DNA from: Zasmidium citrigriseum
Taxonomy: Eukaryota > Ascomycota > Dothideomycetes > Mycosphaerellales > Mycosphaerellaceae
Length of the DNA stretch: 42,396 nucleotides
Direction: 5' to 3'
NCBI GenBank assembly: GCA_002786025.1
Contig: NHNW01000101.1
Location: 1-42,396 of the forward strand
The position numbers and the translations under genes are program-made. The notes beneath the pieces are model-generated. The model had not been told where the DNA came from. It saw only the letters and a program-made list of their open reading frames with translations, and searched no databases. Below are positions 32,502 to 42,396 of the stretch, piece after piece; positions within the stretch are counted from its first letter, which is position 1, and each line of letters starts with the position of its first letter.

Positions 32502-35057
32502 TCATGTCATGGACAGGTTATCGAGCCACGAGGTGGACCATATGTTGCCAACGTCCGGATCTGCCACATCGAAGATTAGTGTGTCCAGGTCCGGTAGATC
32601 CAACTCATACATGGGGACCTGTGAAAAGCCAAGATCTTCATCGGTCGTTCTCTGCGGGAACTGCGGTGTTTGGAAGGTAGTAAGATATCGTGAATGAGTG
32701 TCTGGCTGCTGGACTTGTTCATTTAGGTCGTTCCGGGTATTCTGTGCAACTTGTTCTCCTTGCAATGCTTGCGGGCGCAAGGCTCTCAGTAGACTGTAGC
32801 ACTCGTTAGCAGTGTAGGGAGAATCAGCAAAGGCAACTTACTCAGGAGTCTCAGAAGGATCACTGGATATCACTTGGTTGAGCAATATCCGCAATTCAGG
32901 ATTTGGGGTTGGAGCAGATTCGTCGTCATTGCCAAAGAACCGATTGACAAGCTCATCATATAGATGCATGAAGGGCTTGACTGCTGGTAGCGCTCGGCTG
33001 TAGACAGCAAGCGAGCTCAGACAAGCGCTTGTGGCCTGATGTATTCGTCTTTTGGGCAAAACGCTAGGGTCAATGGTCAAGCACTGGAGCAGGGTGATTC
33101 CACAGAAGAAGCAGTGGAACACGGTGATGCGATCGGGATAAGTCTGAGGGTCGAGACTCAAATTTCGTCCGCTCTGTGACCACGTCAGCTTCCCTGTTCA
33201 TTAGGTCCATGTTCTGTACGCACTTCGCATGCCTCCGCTGAAAAGCTTGCACAAAGCGTGAGAAGAGCTGGCTCGATAGATTCTTGCAGCAAGACAGGAC
33301 GTATCAAGACCAGAACTGCTTGCAGGTAAGTGGCCTGCACACGATCTGGCGGCTGCTGCGGGAACCAAGCCTGCTCTCGTGTCTTCGGAAACTTCGCTCT
33401 CCATTCATTGAGCTGAGTGAGAAAGCTCTGAACATCCTCGAAAGAAGGCACCTCGGCGTTCGGACCGGCAAATCGAGTACTGCGTGAGATTAGCAGAATG
33501 CTCATCATCAGTATTTTCCCACGTACGTCACAGCAGATCGTATCCGGTAGATCGTCAAATGCTGCAGGGCTGAGCTCATCTACAAGATGTCAGCGGTGAT
33601 GTTGAAGTACGCTCCACTTATACTGACGGTGGTTCGATCAATAAGTGTGTCACAGATTCCATTCCCTTGCTGTTGCTGCGAATGTCGGATTTTATCTTGA
33701 TCCATGCACATATCGTCGATATTGACAGGCTCCTCAACATCAATGTCCGAGTCTCGAATCGAGAATGGTAGCTTAGCCAGCATAGACACACAACTTCAAT
33801 CGAATCAGCAATCATGTACGATCAAAATGTTGAGTACCATACCGATCGAAGCAGAACGCGCACCACCAGAAGCGCTTGCGGAGCTCGACGGCGCGTGGAT
33901 GCAGTGCCTCCACATGCTTGGCCTTGGTGACTGATTGATGATATCTGAGCTTGATGCAGAGACTGGTAACCATCCGCGTAAGATCCCAGAGTGAGGGGCC
34001 TTTTGGAGCTCGAAAGCAATATTGAATCATGCATAGCAGAGCCTGCACAGTCTCCATGTTCTGCAAAGTCATGATCGTAGGCAGATGCTTGCTAGCCTGG
34101 TTGAAATACGCTTCGGAGCTCTCTTGTCCTGCGTCGGAGACGAAACGAGCGCCGATGGCGTATATGATCCAGAGGAAGAAAGACCCAATCTGTAATGACG
34201 ATTCACTCTCCCGCGTACTGTTCAAGAATTGATCTCGTTGCTGCTCCCAGACGCGAACTCGGACCCAGTCGACGATGCAGTATCTGGCTTGAACATAGGA
34301 GTACGCAGCTTCGACCAATCGACCCGCTAGTCCTTCCTCTGGTGGATCTATAGATGCCTGCGTCGCTGTTTGTCCGCCGTAGATCAAGATGGGTGGCGAG
34401 GGCCCGCCCTCTGGCTCAAGTACTGGAAACTTCTGGGCTTGCGAGGATTGGGCATCGGTGGCAATCGAGTAGGGAGCAGTCATTGATTCGGTCGCTGCTG
34501 AGCCGTGGCGAGCGTGATCGGGGACTGTGTGATGTATTGAATGCGGTATGTCATTGCTCTCCGGCGGGGTTGCTAGGGCACCATCATCCTGAAATGTGAT
34601 CTGATACCTCTCCGGTGAACCAGGCTTTGCCCTCGTGAGCTCTTGTTCGAGCGTTCTGATTCGACTCTCGAGGTTCGATACATGACTGTTCAAAAGATCA
34701 GGTCCCACCGTGGTTGAGCCTTTGAAACTACTTACTCGCTTTCGATAGACGGGCCCAATGCCCTGACAGGTGGCTCGTCGATTTGGCATTCTGGAAACTC
34801 TCTCAGCATGCCGCATCAGTATCGCGGGTACGATGATCCAACCTTTCTTGGAGTTACAACATGCGAGGCATCGGCTATGAACACGTCAGCTGCTGCACTG
34901 TTCAAGAGACGCCGATATCATGAACATTTGGCCATCCACTTGAAGGTAAGTGCACTTCAGCTTCATACGCTTGCATCTTCGACCTATGAGCCAGATTCAG
35001 TATGGCTACTCCAATGGGGCGATGTGCCTGTCAGTTGTCTCACAGGCATTGGTGCAT
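32502..35057 (-). CDS. Fungal-specific transcription factor with degenerate zinc cluster
   Basis: Phase-consistent minus-strand exons: 34685-33843, 33793-33628, 33579-33527, 33479-33224, 33173-32842 and 32793-32502, with introns of 47-50 nt. They encode a fungal_trans-type regulatory domain: FFLWIIYAIGARFV, LCMIQYCFRAPKG, LRKRFWWCAFCFDR, FSIRDSDIDVEEPVNIDD and ALQHLTIYRIRSAV are in family order. A coiled-coil linker (VSNLESRIRTLEQEL) precedes it. The N-terminus is tentative: exons 35057-35044, 34874-34843 and 34790-34736 give CLACCNSKKEC, a CX2CX6C half of a Zn2Cys6 cluster, but the second-half Cys positions read Val, Leu and Asp. With this model the protein is 680 aa. Alternatively translation starts at 34816. 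Probably regulates neighbouring genes. Confidence 0.78.
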
Positions 35058-35266
35058 CTTCGTTCGCTATTCTCGCCTCGGGTTCTCTTCCGTTTCTTCG
35101 AAGGCTCGCCGCTGGCACTGATCGGATTCTCTCCCGGGCACATTGTTCTCGGCATTGTATCGGCAGAGTCATGGACACACGAGCGACTGCACACGGAAAG
35201 GGGAGAGCATTAAGCAGGAAAGGTCGGGAGGCGACTTCCGAGAGGTAGGGCGGAGACTGTGGGGCG

Positions 35267-35279
35267 CGCTAATTTAGCG
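35267..35279. promoter_or_regulatory. Inverted repeat CGCTAA-T-TTAGCG
   Basis: Two six-base arms separated by one base form a perfect inverted repeat in the divergent promoter, flanked by GCGC runs. It could be a dimeric regulator site; no known consensus is claimed. Confidence 0.4.
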
Positions 35280-35308
35280 TGCGCTTAAGTGAATCTGCTA
35301 GGGGATCT

Positions 35309-35319
35309 CGGAATTCCCG
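35309..35319. promoter_or_regulatory. CGG-N5-CCG inverted triplets, Zn2Cys6-type site
   Basis: CGG at 35309-35311 and CCG at 35317-35319 with a five-base spacer. Dimeric Zn2Cys6 regulators bind inverted CGG triplets at defined spacing. Only chance frequency limits the inference, since such pairs arise often. Confidence 0.35.
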
Positions 35320-35434
35320 ACCCTCCTTCCGACCTTCACTAACATCTCACACTCTCTTAATCCATCAAGGCAAGAAGTAAAGATGGCGCCGTCAGAGCTA
35401 CCTCTCATCGATTGCACCTTAATTATTACTGAAC

Positions 35435-37201
35435 ATGACGACAACCGATTCCAAGGTCATCATCGTCGGTATGTAGAGCAATTCGTACCTTCTCGATCTT
35501 TTTTAACTCGCAAAACAGGCGCCGGAGTGTTTGGCCTGAGCACAGCTCGCCATCTAGCAGAGGCTGGATACAAAGATATCACGGTGTATGATCGATGCGC
35601 ATACGACAAAAAGTTCTACAATCCTGCAAATGAGGGCTGTGATGGAGCCTCGTGCGACATCAACAAAATCTTCCGAGCAACATACGAGACGAAGAAGCAG
35701 TCAGTATTCTAAACCATGCTGGGAAGATTCCATCCATGACTTATAATGTTTCCCAGTTCTCAAGATCTTGCCTTAGAAGCCAGGCAGATATGGCTGCAAT
35801 GGAACGAGCAAATACGAACAAGCGACCCAGACGACCTGCCCGCTCCTCTGACTCCAAACGATGAACTGCTTGTCAACTGCGGTGTGTTCCACCTCGCCAA
35901 TGCCAGAGAGATGTTCCCACGCTACGCGACGAATCTCAAAGCTACCGAAGAAACTGCCCCTGAATTTCGTGACCTCATGTACATCAAAGACAACGCTAAA
36001 GATGAGGAGCGAATAAGGCAACGCGGCGACCAATGGTTCAGCAAGTATCATCGATTCGATCATATGAGAAGAGGGGCCACCAATGGCTTCCTGGATACTG
36101 GTGCCGGTATTACTCTCGCCGATAAGGTACGAGCGCAATCTGCCAACTATCTCTTCCATTCTAACGCAGATTTCAACAGGCTTGTGTATATGCTCGACAT
36201 CTTTGCGTGAAAGCTGGAGTGAAATTCATTCTCGGAGACCCTGAAGGCACCTTGGAGTCTCTCACCGTTGAACAGTCTGCTGGTCAAAAACGAGTCACCG
36301 GAATCAAAACAAAAGACGGCCGAACACACTCAGCAGACGTGGTGGTAGTTGCATGCGGCCCTTGGTCTGCAGCTGTCATTCCAGAAGCCCACAGAACCGT
36401 CGAGGCTACAATGGGAACCGTAATGTTCATGGACATCCCAAGCAACCGTCAAGATCTCCGAGAAAAATTTCATTCGGACAACATTCCCGTATGGCGCTTC
36501 ATCGAAGAAGACGACGAAGGCGGATACGAAGGCGGAGGGTTTCCAATCACGGCCGAAGGAAGACTGAAGTTTGGCTTCAGGGCAAGGAAGTTCACCAACT
36601 TCCAACCTCACCCAACTGTCGAGGGCATGCGACTATCCACGCCGCGAACGAAGTGGAGTGCGAATCCCATTCACACCGTCCCTTCGTACGGCCTTGAACG
36701 GATGAAGAGAGTGATTGGGGAGCTATTCCCGGAACTAACCGAGATTGGCTTCACGGACAGTCGATTATGCTGGTACACGGACAGTATCGACAATGAATTT
36801 GTGGTGGATTACGTTCCTGACTACGGCGACTCTCTCTTCTTGTGCACTGGAGGCTCTGGTCACGGCTTCAAGTTCCTGCCAATTCTGGGCAAGTACGTGA
36901 GACAGCAACTGGAGCGAATGCCTGGCACATTCACCAATATATGGAAATGGCGAGCTGTCGAAGATGGCAAGGCTGCAAATGGACTGGAGGAGGGTGAAGC
37001 GGGTCCACGAGAGATGTCGAAGTTGAAACTGGCGAGTCGTGAGTGGTTTGATATCTCATTTTTGAGTGAGCGAATGCTGACTATTTCACAGCTGAAGATT
37101 TCAAGTTTGTAGCTGCAAAGACTGCCAACATGCCTGACAGCTTTGCGAAGTTGACATTGGAGGAGCAGAAGTCATCACATGGCATCTTGGGCACAGCATA
37201 G
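35435..37201 (+). CDS. FAD-dependent amine/amino-acid oxidase (fructosyl-amino-acid or sarcosine oxidase type)
   Basis: Five exons: 35435-35468, 35519-35699, 35757-36126, 36180-37038 and 37092-37201 (introns 50, 57, 53 and 53 nt); all phases close, 517 aa. The first splice restores the Rossmann FAD-binding motif VIIVGAGVFGLSTA. DGASCDINKIFRATYE, GFLDTGAGITLADK, ACGPWSA and LCTGGSGHGFKFLPILGKYV follow, the typical order of the DAO-family sarcosine/fructosyl-amino-acid oxidases, which oxidise secondary amines with O2 and release H2O2. The C-terminus ends GILGTA, not the peroxisomal SKL-type signal common in this family. It is longer than typical amadoriases (about 440 aa). Substrate not determinable. 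Confidence 0.9.
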
Positions 37202-37414
37202 ATATTTGCAATCTCCACCTTCTTGTTCGCCGATTTGAATCCATCTACATCTCCAAATTCCAGTCGTTTCAACAAGTCGTTCCGCGTTTGCCATCTACTG
37301 AGCAAAGCTCAGAAATTGGTTGGATATGTGGATTGGATACCATCTGTACGGAGTTTGCACCAATGAGCTTGTAAACATCGATTCATACAGTTTCCAACCA
37401 TAGATTCTGAATGC

Positions 37415-38041
37415 CTACTTGTACAACCGATCATATCCCTCTCTCCACTCCCTACTTGTAGCAACAAAATCCCCCCTCCCAAACACCCTCCCAAACAAAA
37501 GTTCATGAACATCATCCTTCGCATCCGCACACCCATCCCTGATAACCGTAACCACAAATTCATTCTCCGCAGCATCAAACGCAGTCCTCAGCACACAGCC
37601 TCCCGTACTCAAGCCCATAATGATCAACGACTTGATCCCCCTCTCCGCCAGATACGCCTTGATCCCGTCAGATTGTAGTGCGGAGATATATCCCGGTCGT
37701 CGAAGGAACTCGATATCGCCGCTTCCTTCGAGAAGCTCGGGTGGCTCGTCTCCGCCGCCTTCTTGTTGGACTTGGGAGGAAAGCGTCGAGAGTCTGTCGT
37801 ATTCTTTGCAGGTGGGGAAGGGTTGAGTGCCGGTGAAGTCCACGAGGGCGTGAAGCACGGGGATGCCTTTTGATCTTGCCCATGTGCGCATTTGGGTGGC
37901 TACTTTGACGGTCTCCTGGGCTTTGGGCCCAATTTTCTTGATTACGAGTTCTTTGTAGTCCAGTAAGAGGAGGGCGGTTTGGGACGGGCCATAATGACCC
38001 GGTGCGTTCTCTCGCGCTTTGTCGAACATTTCTGGTATCAT
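37415..38041 (-). CDS. Isochorismatase-fold cysteine hydrolase
   Basis: A single-exon frame of 208 aa. The isochorismatase-like fold is shown by LLLLDYKE (Asp28, first catalytic position), the GIPVLHALVDF strand, and MGLSTGGCVLRTAFDA with the putative nucleophile Cys149. At the position where family members have the catalytic Lys (usually within a K-x-x-Y/F-S-A-F-like segment), this protein reads FLRRPGYISAL, with Arg114 or Arg115. The family includes nicotinamidases, N-carbamoylsarcosine amidase and isochorismatases. It shares orientation with the transporter downstream and converges on the oxidase gene with about 210 bp between stops. Confidence 0.85.
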   Translation of the reverse strand: MIPEMFDKARENAPGHYGPSQTALLLLDYKELVIKKIGPKAQETVKVATQMRTWARSKGIPVLHALVDFTGTQPFPTCKEYDRLSTLSSQVQQEGGGDEPPELLEGSGDIEFLRRPGYISALQSDGIKAYLAERGIKSLIIMGLSTGGCVLRTAFDAAENEFVVTVIRDGCADAKDDVHELLFGRVFGRGDFVATSREWREGYDRLYK

Positions 38042-38551
38042 GTTTGTGACTGTTGTTGCTTGAATGAGTGTCTTCTCTGCTTCGCCAGGGAAATCAGTCG
38101 TTTCGAAAAGACGTATACAGCCTTACGTAGGCTAGCATGTCTCGGGAAGACCGAGCGAGAAGTCTTTGATCGGATTTGCCGGCTCATATAACGTTTGCTG
38201 GTCCCAGAGACGTCCACTTTCGCTCAATTCGGTAATGAATTGCTTGTGAGCATAAGCAGGCCGTCTAATAGAGCCTTGATCTCAGGGCGGAAATGCCGAC
38301 GCGCATGGACTCGTATGTGTCGTTGTACGAGATTTGCTCAAAGCATGTGATCATTGGGGTGGGCACAATGCGAAGACAACATGAAAGGACTGATCTATGT
38401 TGAGGACTTCGTCTTCGTCTAATTTCAGTCAAATACACATTTTGATCATTGAACTCATTCGTGCCAGCTGGGCTCCACGTCTTGCTTCTGGCTGTAGACC
38501 AGTGGGAAGGTAAGGTCTCATTTCACAGCTGCATGTATCGGTCAGCTTTCC
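38042..38551. other. Intergenic, no gene seen
   Basis: Upstream of the isochorismatase-like gene and downstream of the transporter stop; both genes lie on the minus strand. It should contain the hydrolase promoter. A frame at 37979-38191 on the plus strand has no support. Confidence 0.5.
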
Positions 38552-40678
38552 TCATGTTTCTCGACATCGTTGACGCAATGGACTTCGACGTACGAGCTGC
38601 TTTCCCTTCGCCACTCCATTGGATCTATTCGTAGCAGTGTGCTCCAGTTCAAGGCCTTCCAAGACTGCACTTTCCTCGCTTGCAGATCTTGTATTCTTCT
38701 CATACCTTCTCCCCAGCATCACATGCGGCCCCTCGTATATCTCATCGATCTAAGGAGGTGAATCTGTCAGCACTAGCGACGTGGTGAGCTCTTCATGATA
38801 CTCACCTCTTCGGTTGTCAAATTTGAGACTTCTGGTACCATGAGATAGACGTAGATCAGCGCGATTACGCACCAGATTGCAAAGAATATGAAGCCGCCCC
38901 CTGAGTGAATGTCAATTGATGAGGTATTTTTTACCGCTCGTGCAAACATACAATTATGTGTGCGTACGAGCAAAGACGGTACTGCGTAAGTCATCGCGAA
39001 GTGGAACAGCCAGTGGAAAGTCTGCGAGAGGGCCGCTCCGAGAGATCTGATGCGGTTTGGCCAGATCTCGCTGCCGAGGACGTAAGGCAGGGTTAAGAGG
39101 CCTACCGTGAAGTCAGCACTGTTCTCGTACACTTGGCCTTCGAGAGTGCTACCTGTGGTATATCCAAAGGCCTGTATGAAGACGAAAGCCAGGGCTCCTT
39201 CGCTTGCCGCCTTTGAGGCGTTGCCATCTTGATTGATCTTGGTGTACACTGCGAGATAGATGTCCGCAATCATCTGGATCGATACGCCTAGAAACAGTGA
39301 ACCACGTCGGCCGATCACGTCGATCAACAAGAATGAGGCTGTCATCGTAAGCAGTTGTAACGCCCTCTCCTCGTATGAGCCTCGGTACCTATGAGGCTGA
39401 AGAAGAACTTCGCAGTGCCATATATGGCATTCAGCAAGATCCCGTGAGTTGCATTGTGCCAAGCTCCAACAATCTTGACGATCGGTATGAAGTAGTTCGT
39501 GAACGAGTTTCCTCCGGACAGCTGAGGTAGCATGTAGAGGATGAGTACTTGTTGCAGACGCCGCAAGTTAGCTTTGACGGTGAACATCTCCTTGATGACC
39601 ATGCCAATGCCGTGCATTGAGCGAGCGCCCGATCCAGTGAGCTCGGTCTCTGCACGCAGAGATCGTACTATCTCGTCCATTTCCTCGCGGAGTCGGGGGT
39701 CACTCTCCGGGAGTCTTCGAAACCTGACGAGAGCGTTTCTTGCTTCATCGTAGCGGTCGACCTCGAGGCAAGCATCTGTCAGCCTGCGAAATTCAGAGAG
39801 AGGGTGTCTCCGGGACAACGCACCATGAGCAGCCACCGGGGCGATTCTGGAATGAAGAAGCTTGCAAGGACCATGAGGGTCATAGAAACAATAGGCACAA
39901 TGTAGACCACCTGATACTGCAGTCGACTTGTAGCAATGTGAAGCTGCACGCCATAGATGCAGAAGGTCGAGGTCATGAGGGCGAGAAGCTGCTTTCGTAT
40001 AAGTGGATATTCAATTGCTCACATGCTCGCAACTGACCTGACAAACAGTATACCAGGCACCTAAGACCCCTCGTATATGTGGTGGAGCGATTTCGATGCT
40101 GTGGCAGAAGTGCAAGTCAGTCCATGGCCCTGCCATGTAATGTACAGTCGTAGCTTGCTCTCACATAGACAGAGGCCCAACAACGCTCAGAGCTCCAATA
40201 CCAAGTCCAGAGATGACTCGTGACGCATACAGTCCAGCCAAGTTCGGAGATGTTATGAGCACGATATATCCCAGCGCCCAGATTGCAGTGTAGATACGGT
40301 AGGCCCAGCGTCGACCGACTTGGTCATTGATGAGAAAGCTGAGGGCTGCCCCTACGGCATCTCCAATGTACACCAGTGAGACGAAGTTCTTGATCGCGCC
40401 TGCATTCGAGCCCGAGCTGATCCCAAAATGGTCTTGAAAGCCTGCAAGAGATGGAACGGCGGACCCAGAGCCCTGGTCCCAGGCTAAAGGCAATTGCATC
40501 AGTCAATGTCTTGGCTATCAAGTTTCAACTTCAACCCACTTAGGGGAATGGCACCAGCTGCATAGATGAAAGCAGCGCTGAGCAGGACGGGGCTGTAGAT
40601 GACCTCTCGGGGAGCAGAGCGCAAGGCATTGCCATACTTGGCCAGAGACGTACGCTGAAAAATGTCTTTGATGCCCAT
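38552..40678 (-). CDS. MFS sugar-type transporter
   Basis: Nine exons: 40678-40540, 40483-40165, 40098-40038, 39988-39824, 39761-39389, 39338-39153, 39101-38952, 38900-38806 and 38749-38552, with introns of 49-66 nt; every phase closes, giving 561 aa. Sugar-porter landmarks appear in order: TWDQGSGSAVPSLAGF, NDQVGRRWAYR, IEIAPPHIRGVLGAWYTVCQ, FIPESPRWLLM, DVIGRRGSLFLGV, GSEIWPNRIRSLGAA, NWGGFIFFAIW and MVPEVSNLTTEEIDEIYEG. These correspond to the G-R/K-R/R loop motifs and PESPR and PET-like signatures of fungal hexose/sugar transporters. Substrate unknown. Exon 9 could carry a further intron at a GTACGT, so the extreme C-terminus is uncertain. Confidence 0.92.
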
Positions 40679-40880
40679 TTTCTCTTGATGTGATTTGATC
40701 ACTGGATGAGGTGCATCATTTATTGGGAGAAAAGACGCCGTCTCTAGGGGCGTCCGTACCTACACGACTATCATTTCGTTTCCCCGCTTCCTTTCCTACT
40801 ACTTTCTCGACCACCTTTCAACTAAATCTTCCTTTTAACACCTTGTATATAGCGTTACTCTGCGCGCTACGAAGAGCAAC
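40679..40880. other. Transition from gene island to right RIP block
   Basis: The transporter promoter lies here. CA and TG dinucleotides thin out from about 40,790 and are nearly gone by 40,880. A pyrimidine-rich stretch at 40,775-40,840 may be part of the leader or of the repeat edge. Confidence 0.6.
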
Positions 40881-42396
40881 GACTACTCTTTTAAATCTAT
40901 ATAGCTCTACGTTATATCCTAATAACCCCCGCCCTACTACCTATCTATATTAGTTGTAGTATCGATAGCGGTCGCGCGTCGAACTGGAAAACAAACCTAT
41001 AGTATAGTACCCTTTACGGTACTACTTATATATTTAGGTTAAGAGGTATTTATTTATAGGCTATTAGCCTTAAACGACTATTATTAGGGATCTAGAGGAT
41101 AGAGACTCTAGTAGTCTCCGGCGGGTTCTAAGTCTAATACCGGCTACGACGACACCTCTATCGTACTAGCGACGATATCTTCCTTCCTATCTTAAACGCT
41201 ATTTCCGCTTCTTAAAGGCTAGCTAGTTCCTTATAGATAAGCCCGGTTTTACAGTACTATAAACGTAATACTAATATCGGTATTCTAATAGCCTTATAAG
41301 ACCCTCTTCTCTACGAGCTATAACGCCTTACTAACTATTTCGTAGTACGAAGCTACGCCGTCCGTAGTCTTCGAATCCTCCTTATAGCCCTAGGAATATA
41401 TAGTAGTCCGTTTCGGAGTAGAAATAGTAATAGTAGCTAGATAAGGCCGCTACTAGAGACTATAGTATATATAAGAATACTATAGCTAATTTATAGAAGT
41501 ACGATACTACTAGCCGGATTATAGAGACTCTAGAAGGTATAGTAGCACCGTAGCCTTACTAGTAGTACCTTCGAAACGGATACGGGCCCTATAGAATATT
41601 AGCTAATAACGAGAGTATCGTTTATATATATTACAAATATAAGAATAAGCTAGTAAGCTACTTACGTACTCGATTCTTTGTAATACTAAGCGTACGGATA
41701 TAGTACTATTAAGCTAGCCTACTAGCTTCTTATGCTCTATACCGCGATATAGGTATAAGCTCTAAGTAGCTTTTAAAGATTGTTAAAGACGTACGGCGAG
41801 AGAATATCGTCCTTAAGGATCGGCTTACTACCGTAGAGTAGACGACCTCTAGTCTTACGTAGTAGCTCCGGAACTTACTACTACTTAGAAACAATCTAGT
41901 TTACTTTACCTAGACTATATACGAGAGAGTGTTTCCTAGCGTAGCGGAGCGTTTACCGGATTAATTAGATATTCCTAGTTTCGATTAGGAGCTTAAGCTA
42001 TCCTCGGTATCGTTAAAAGATTATCGGATAGCGACTTTAAGTTATAAGAAGGATAAATATTACGATAGCGGTAATAAGTAGTATATTTTTTAATTATAAG
42101 TATATTAGATTTCAATATTTATAGTAAAAACTAGAGATACCTAGACTTCCTCCGTAAGGCTATTCGGACTAGCTAAAAGACCCCCGGAGTAATATCTAGC
42201 TATAGAGACAACTGTATTATACAATTTTTGAAAGGATCGAATAAATATAGAACTCTTAAGTAGTATTATCGTCGTTCGAAGCCTTTTCCTATAGGTTTCG
42301 TATAACCCTTACCCTAAGTAACCCTAGTAGCCTAAGGCTACGACGCCTCTCCTTTTAGAGTAAAATATACGAGAATCCTTTACTTAGCGTTTATTT
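40880..42396. repeat. RIP-saturated repeat block, right flank
   Basis: It has the same composition as the left block: CA and TG almost absent, TA and CG abundant. It contains one long relic frame (41041-42093). No clear sequence match to the left block was seen by eye, so a different element is likely. It continues beyond the window. Confidence 0.9.
41041..42093 (+). pseudogene. RIP-killed coding relic, unidentified
   Basis: One plus-strand frame spans about 350 codons with only TAA and TAG interruptions, the codons RIP makes from CAA, CAG and TGG. The stop at 42091-42093 is the likely original or near-original end. The last 60 codons read as a charged segment with KDYRIATLSYKKDKYYDS. I do not recognise the family. 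Because nearly every stop is explicable by RIP, the sequence was probably intact before RIP acted. Confidence 0.6.

Larger units (their letters stand above)
35058..35434. promoter_or_regulatory. Divergent promoter between regulator and FAD oxidase
   Basis: The regulator and the oxidase are transcribed away from each other from this segment of about 380 bp. It contains a CGG-N5-CCG pair and a 13-bp near-palindrome, described separately. A shared promoter suggests co-regulation, which is inference. Confidence 0.5.

Noticed and set aside
8771..40880. tRNA or rRNA genes in the island
   Set aside because: I looked for B-box-like GGTTCGAATCC words and cloverleaf stems in the intergenic regions and found none convincing; a covariance-model scan would be decisive.
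40711..40953. 80-codon frame across the right island border
   Set aside because: It runs from normal promoter sequence into RIP-mutated repeat; the composition changes midway, so it is fortuitous.

Overview
The window looks like nuclear DNA of a filamentous ascomycete (Pezizomycotina), probably a Dothideomycete. The evidence is short GT-AG introns (about 47-75 nt) with CTRAC-like branch sites, CT-rich leaders, recognisable fungal families, and two flanking blocks with an extreme repeat-induced point mutation (RIP) signature. The genus is not determinable by reading; a Mycosphaerellaceae-like genome is a guess.

Layout. Positions 1 to about 8,770 and about 40,880 to 42,396 are repeat DNA in which CA and TG dinucleotides have almost vanished while CG, GC and TA remain plentiful. 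This removes ATG codons, so no start-to-stop frame survives. Relic structure is still visible: long frames broken only by TAA/TAG (about 1,705-2,640, 4,741-6,160 and 41,041-42,093), in-frame short repeats, a three-copy 94-bp tandem repeat, and a 0.6-kb element with about 100-bp terminal inverted repeats.

Between these blocks is a normal gene island. Left part (9.4-15.5 kb): a glutathione S-transferase-like protein, a mitochondrial NAPE-PLD/Fmp30-type metallo-beta-lactamase-fold phospholipase, two tandem paralogues with an F-box-like/2EXR N-terminus, and a small spliced protein of unknown function. From 16.1 to 17.8 kb there is an array of about four diverged repeat units that keep splice-site-like motifs on the minus strand. 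Middle part (18.4-29.3 kb): an unknown nuclear-looking protein with Gln/Glu repeats, YIP1 (ER-Golgi trafficking), a large fungal multi-pass membrane protein with an internal frame change, HRI1, and an unknown helical/Ser-rich protein.

Right part (30.8-40.7 kb) reads like a small co-regulated catabolic locus: an HEIGH-motif putative zinc peptidase, a fungal-specific transcription factor, a divergently transcribed FAD-dependent amine/amino-acid oxidase (fructosyl-amino-acid oxidase/sarcosine oxidase type), an isochorismatase-fold amidohydrolase and an MFS sugar-type transporter. It ends against the right RIP block. The combination suggests import and oxidation of a glycated or N-methylated amino compound; that is inference. 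I rebuilt the multi-exon genes by hand from splice signals; reading phase closes across every intron in the models given, except where stated.
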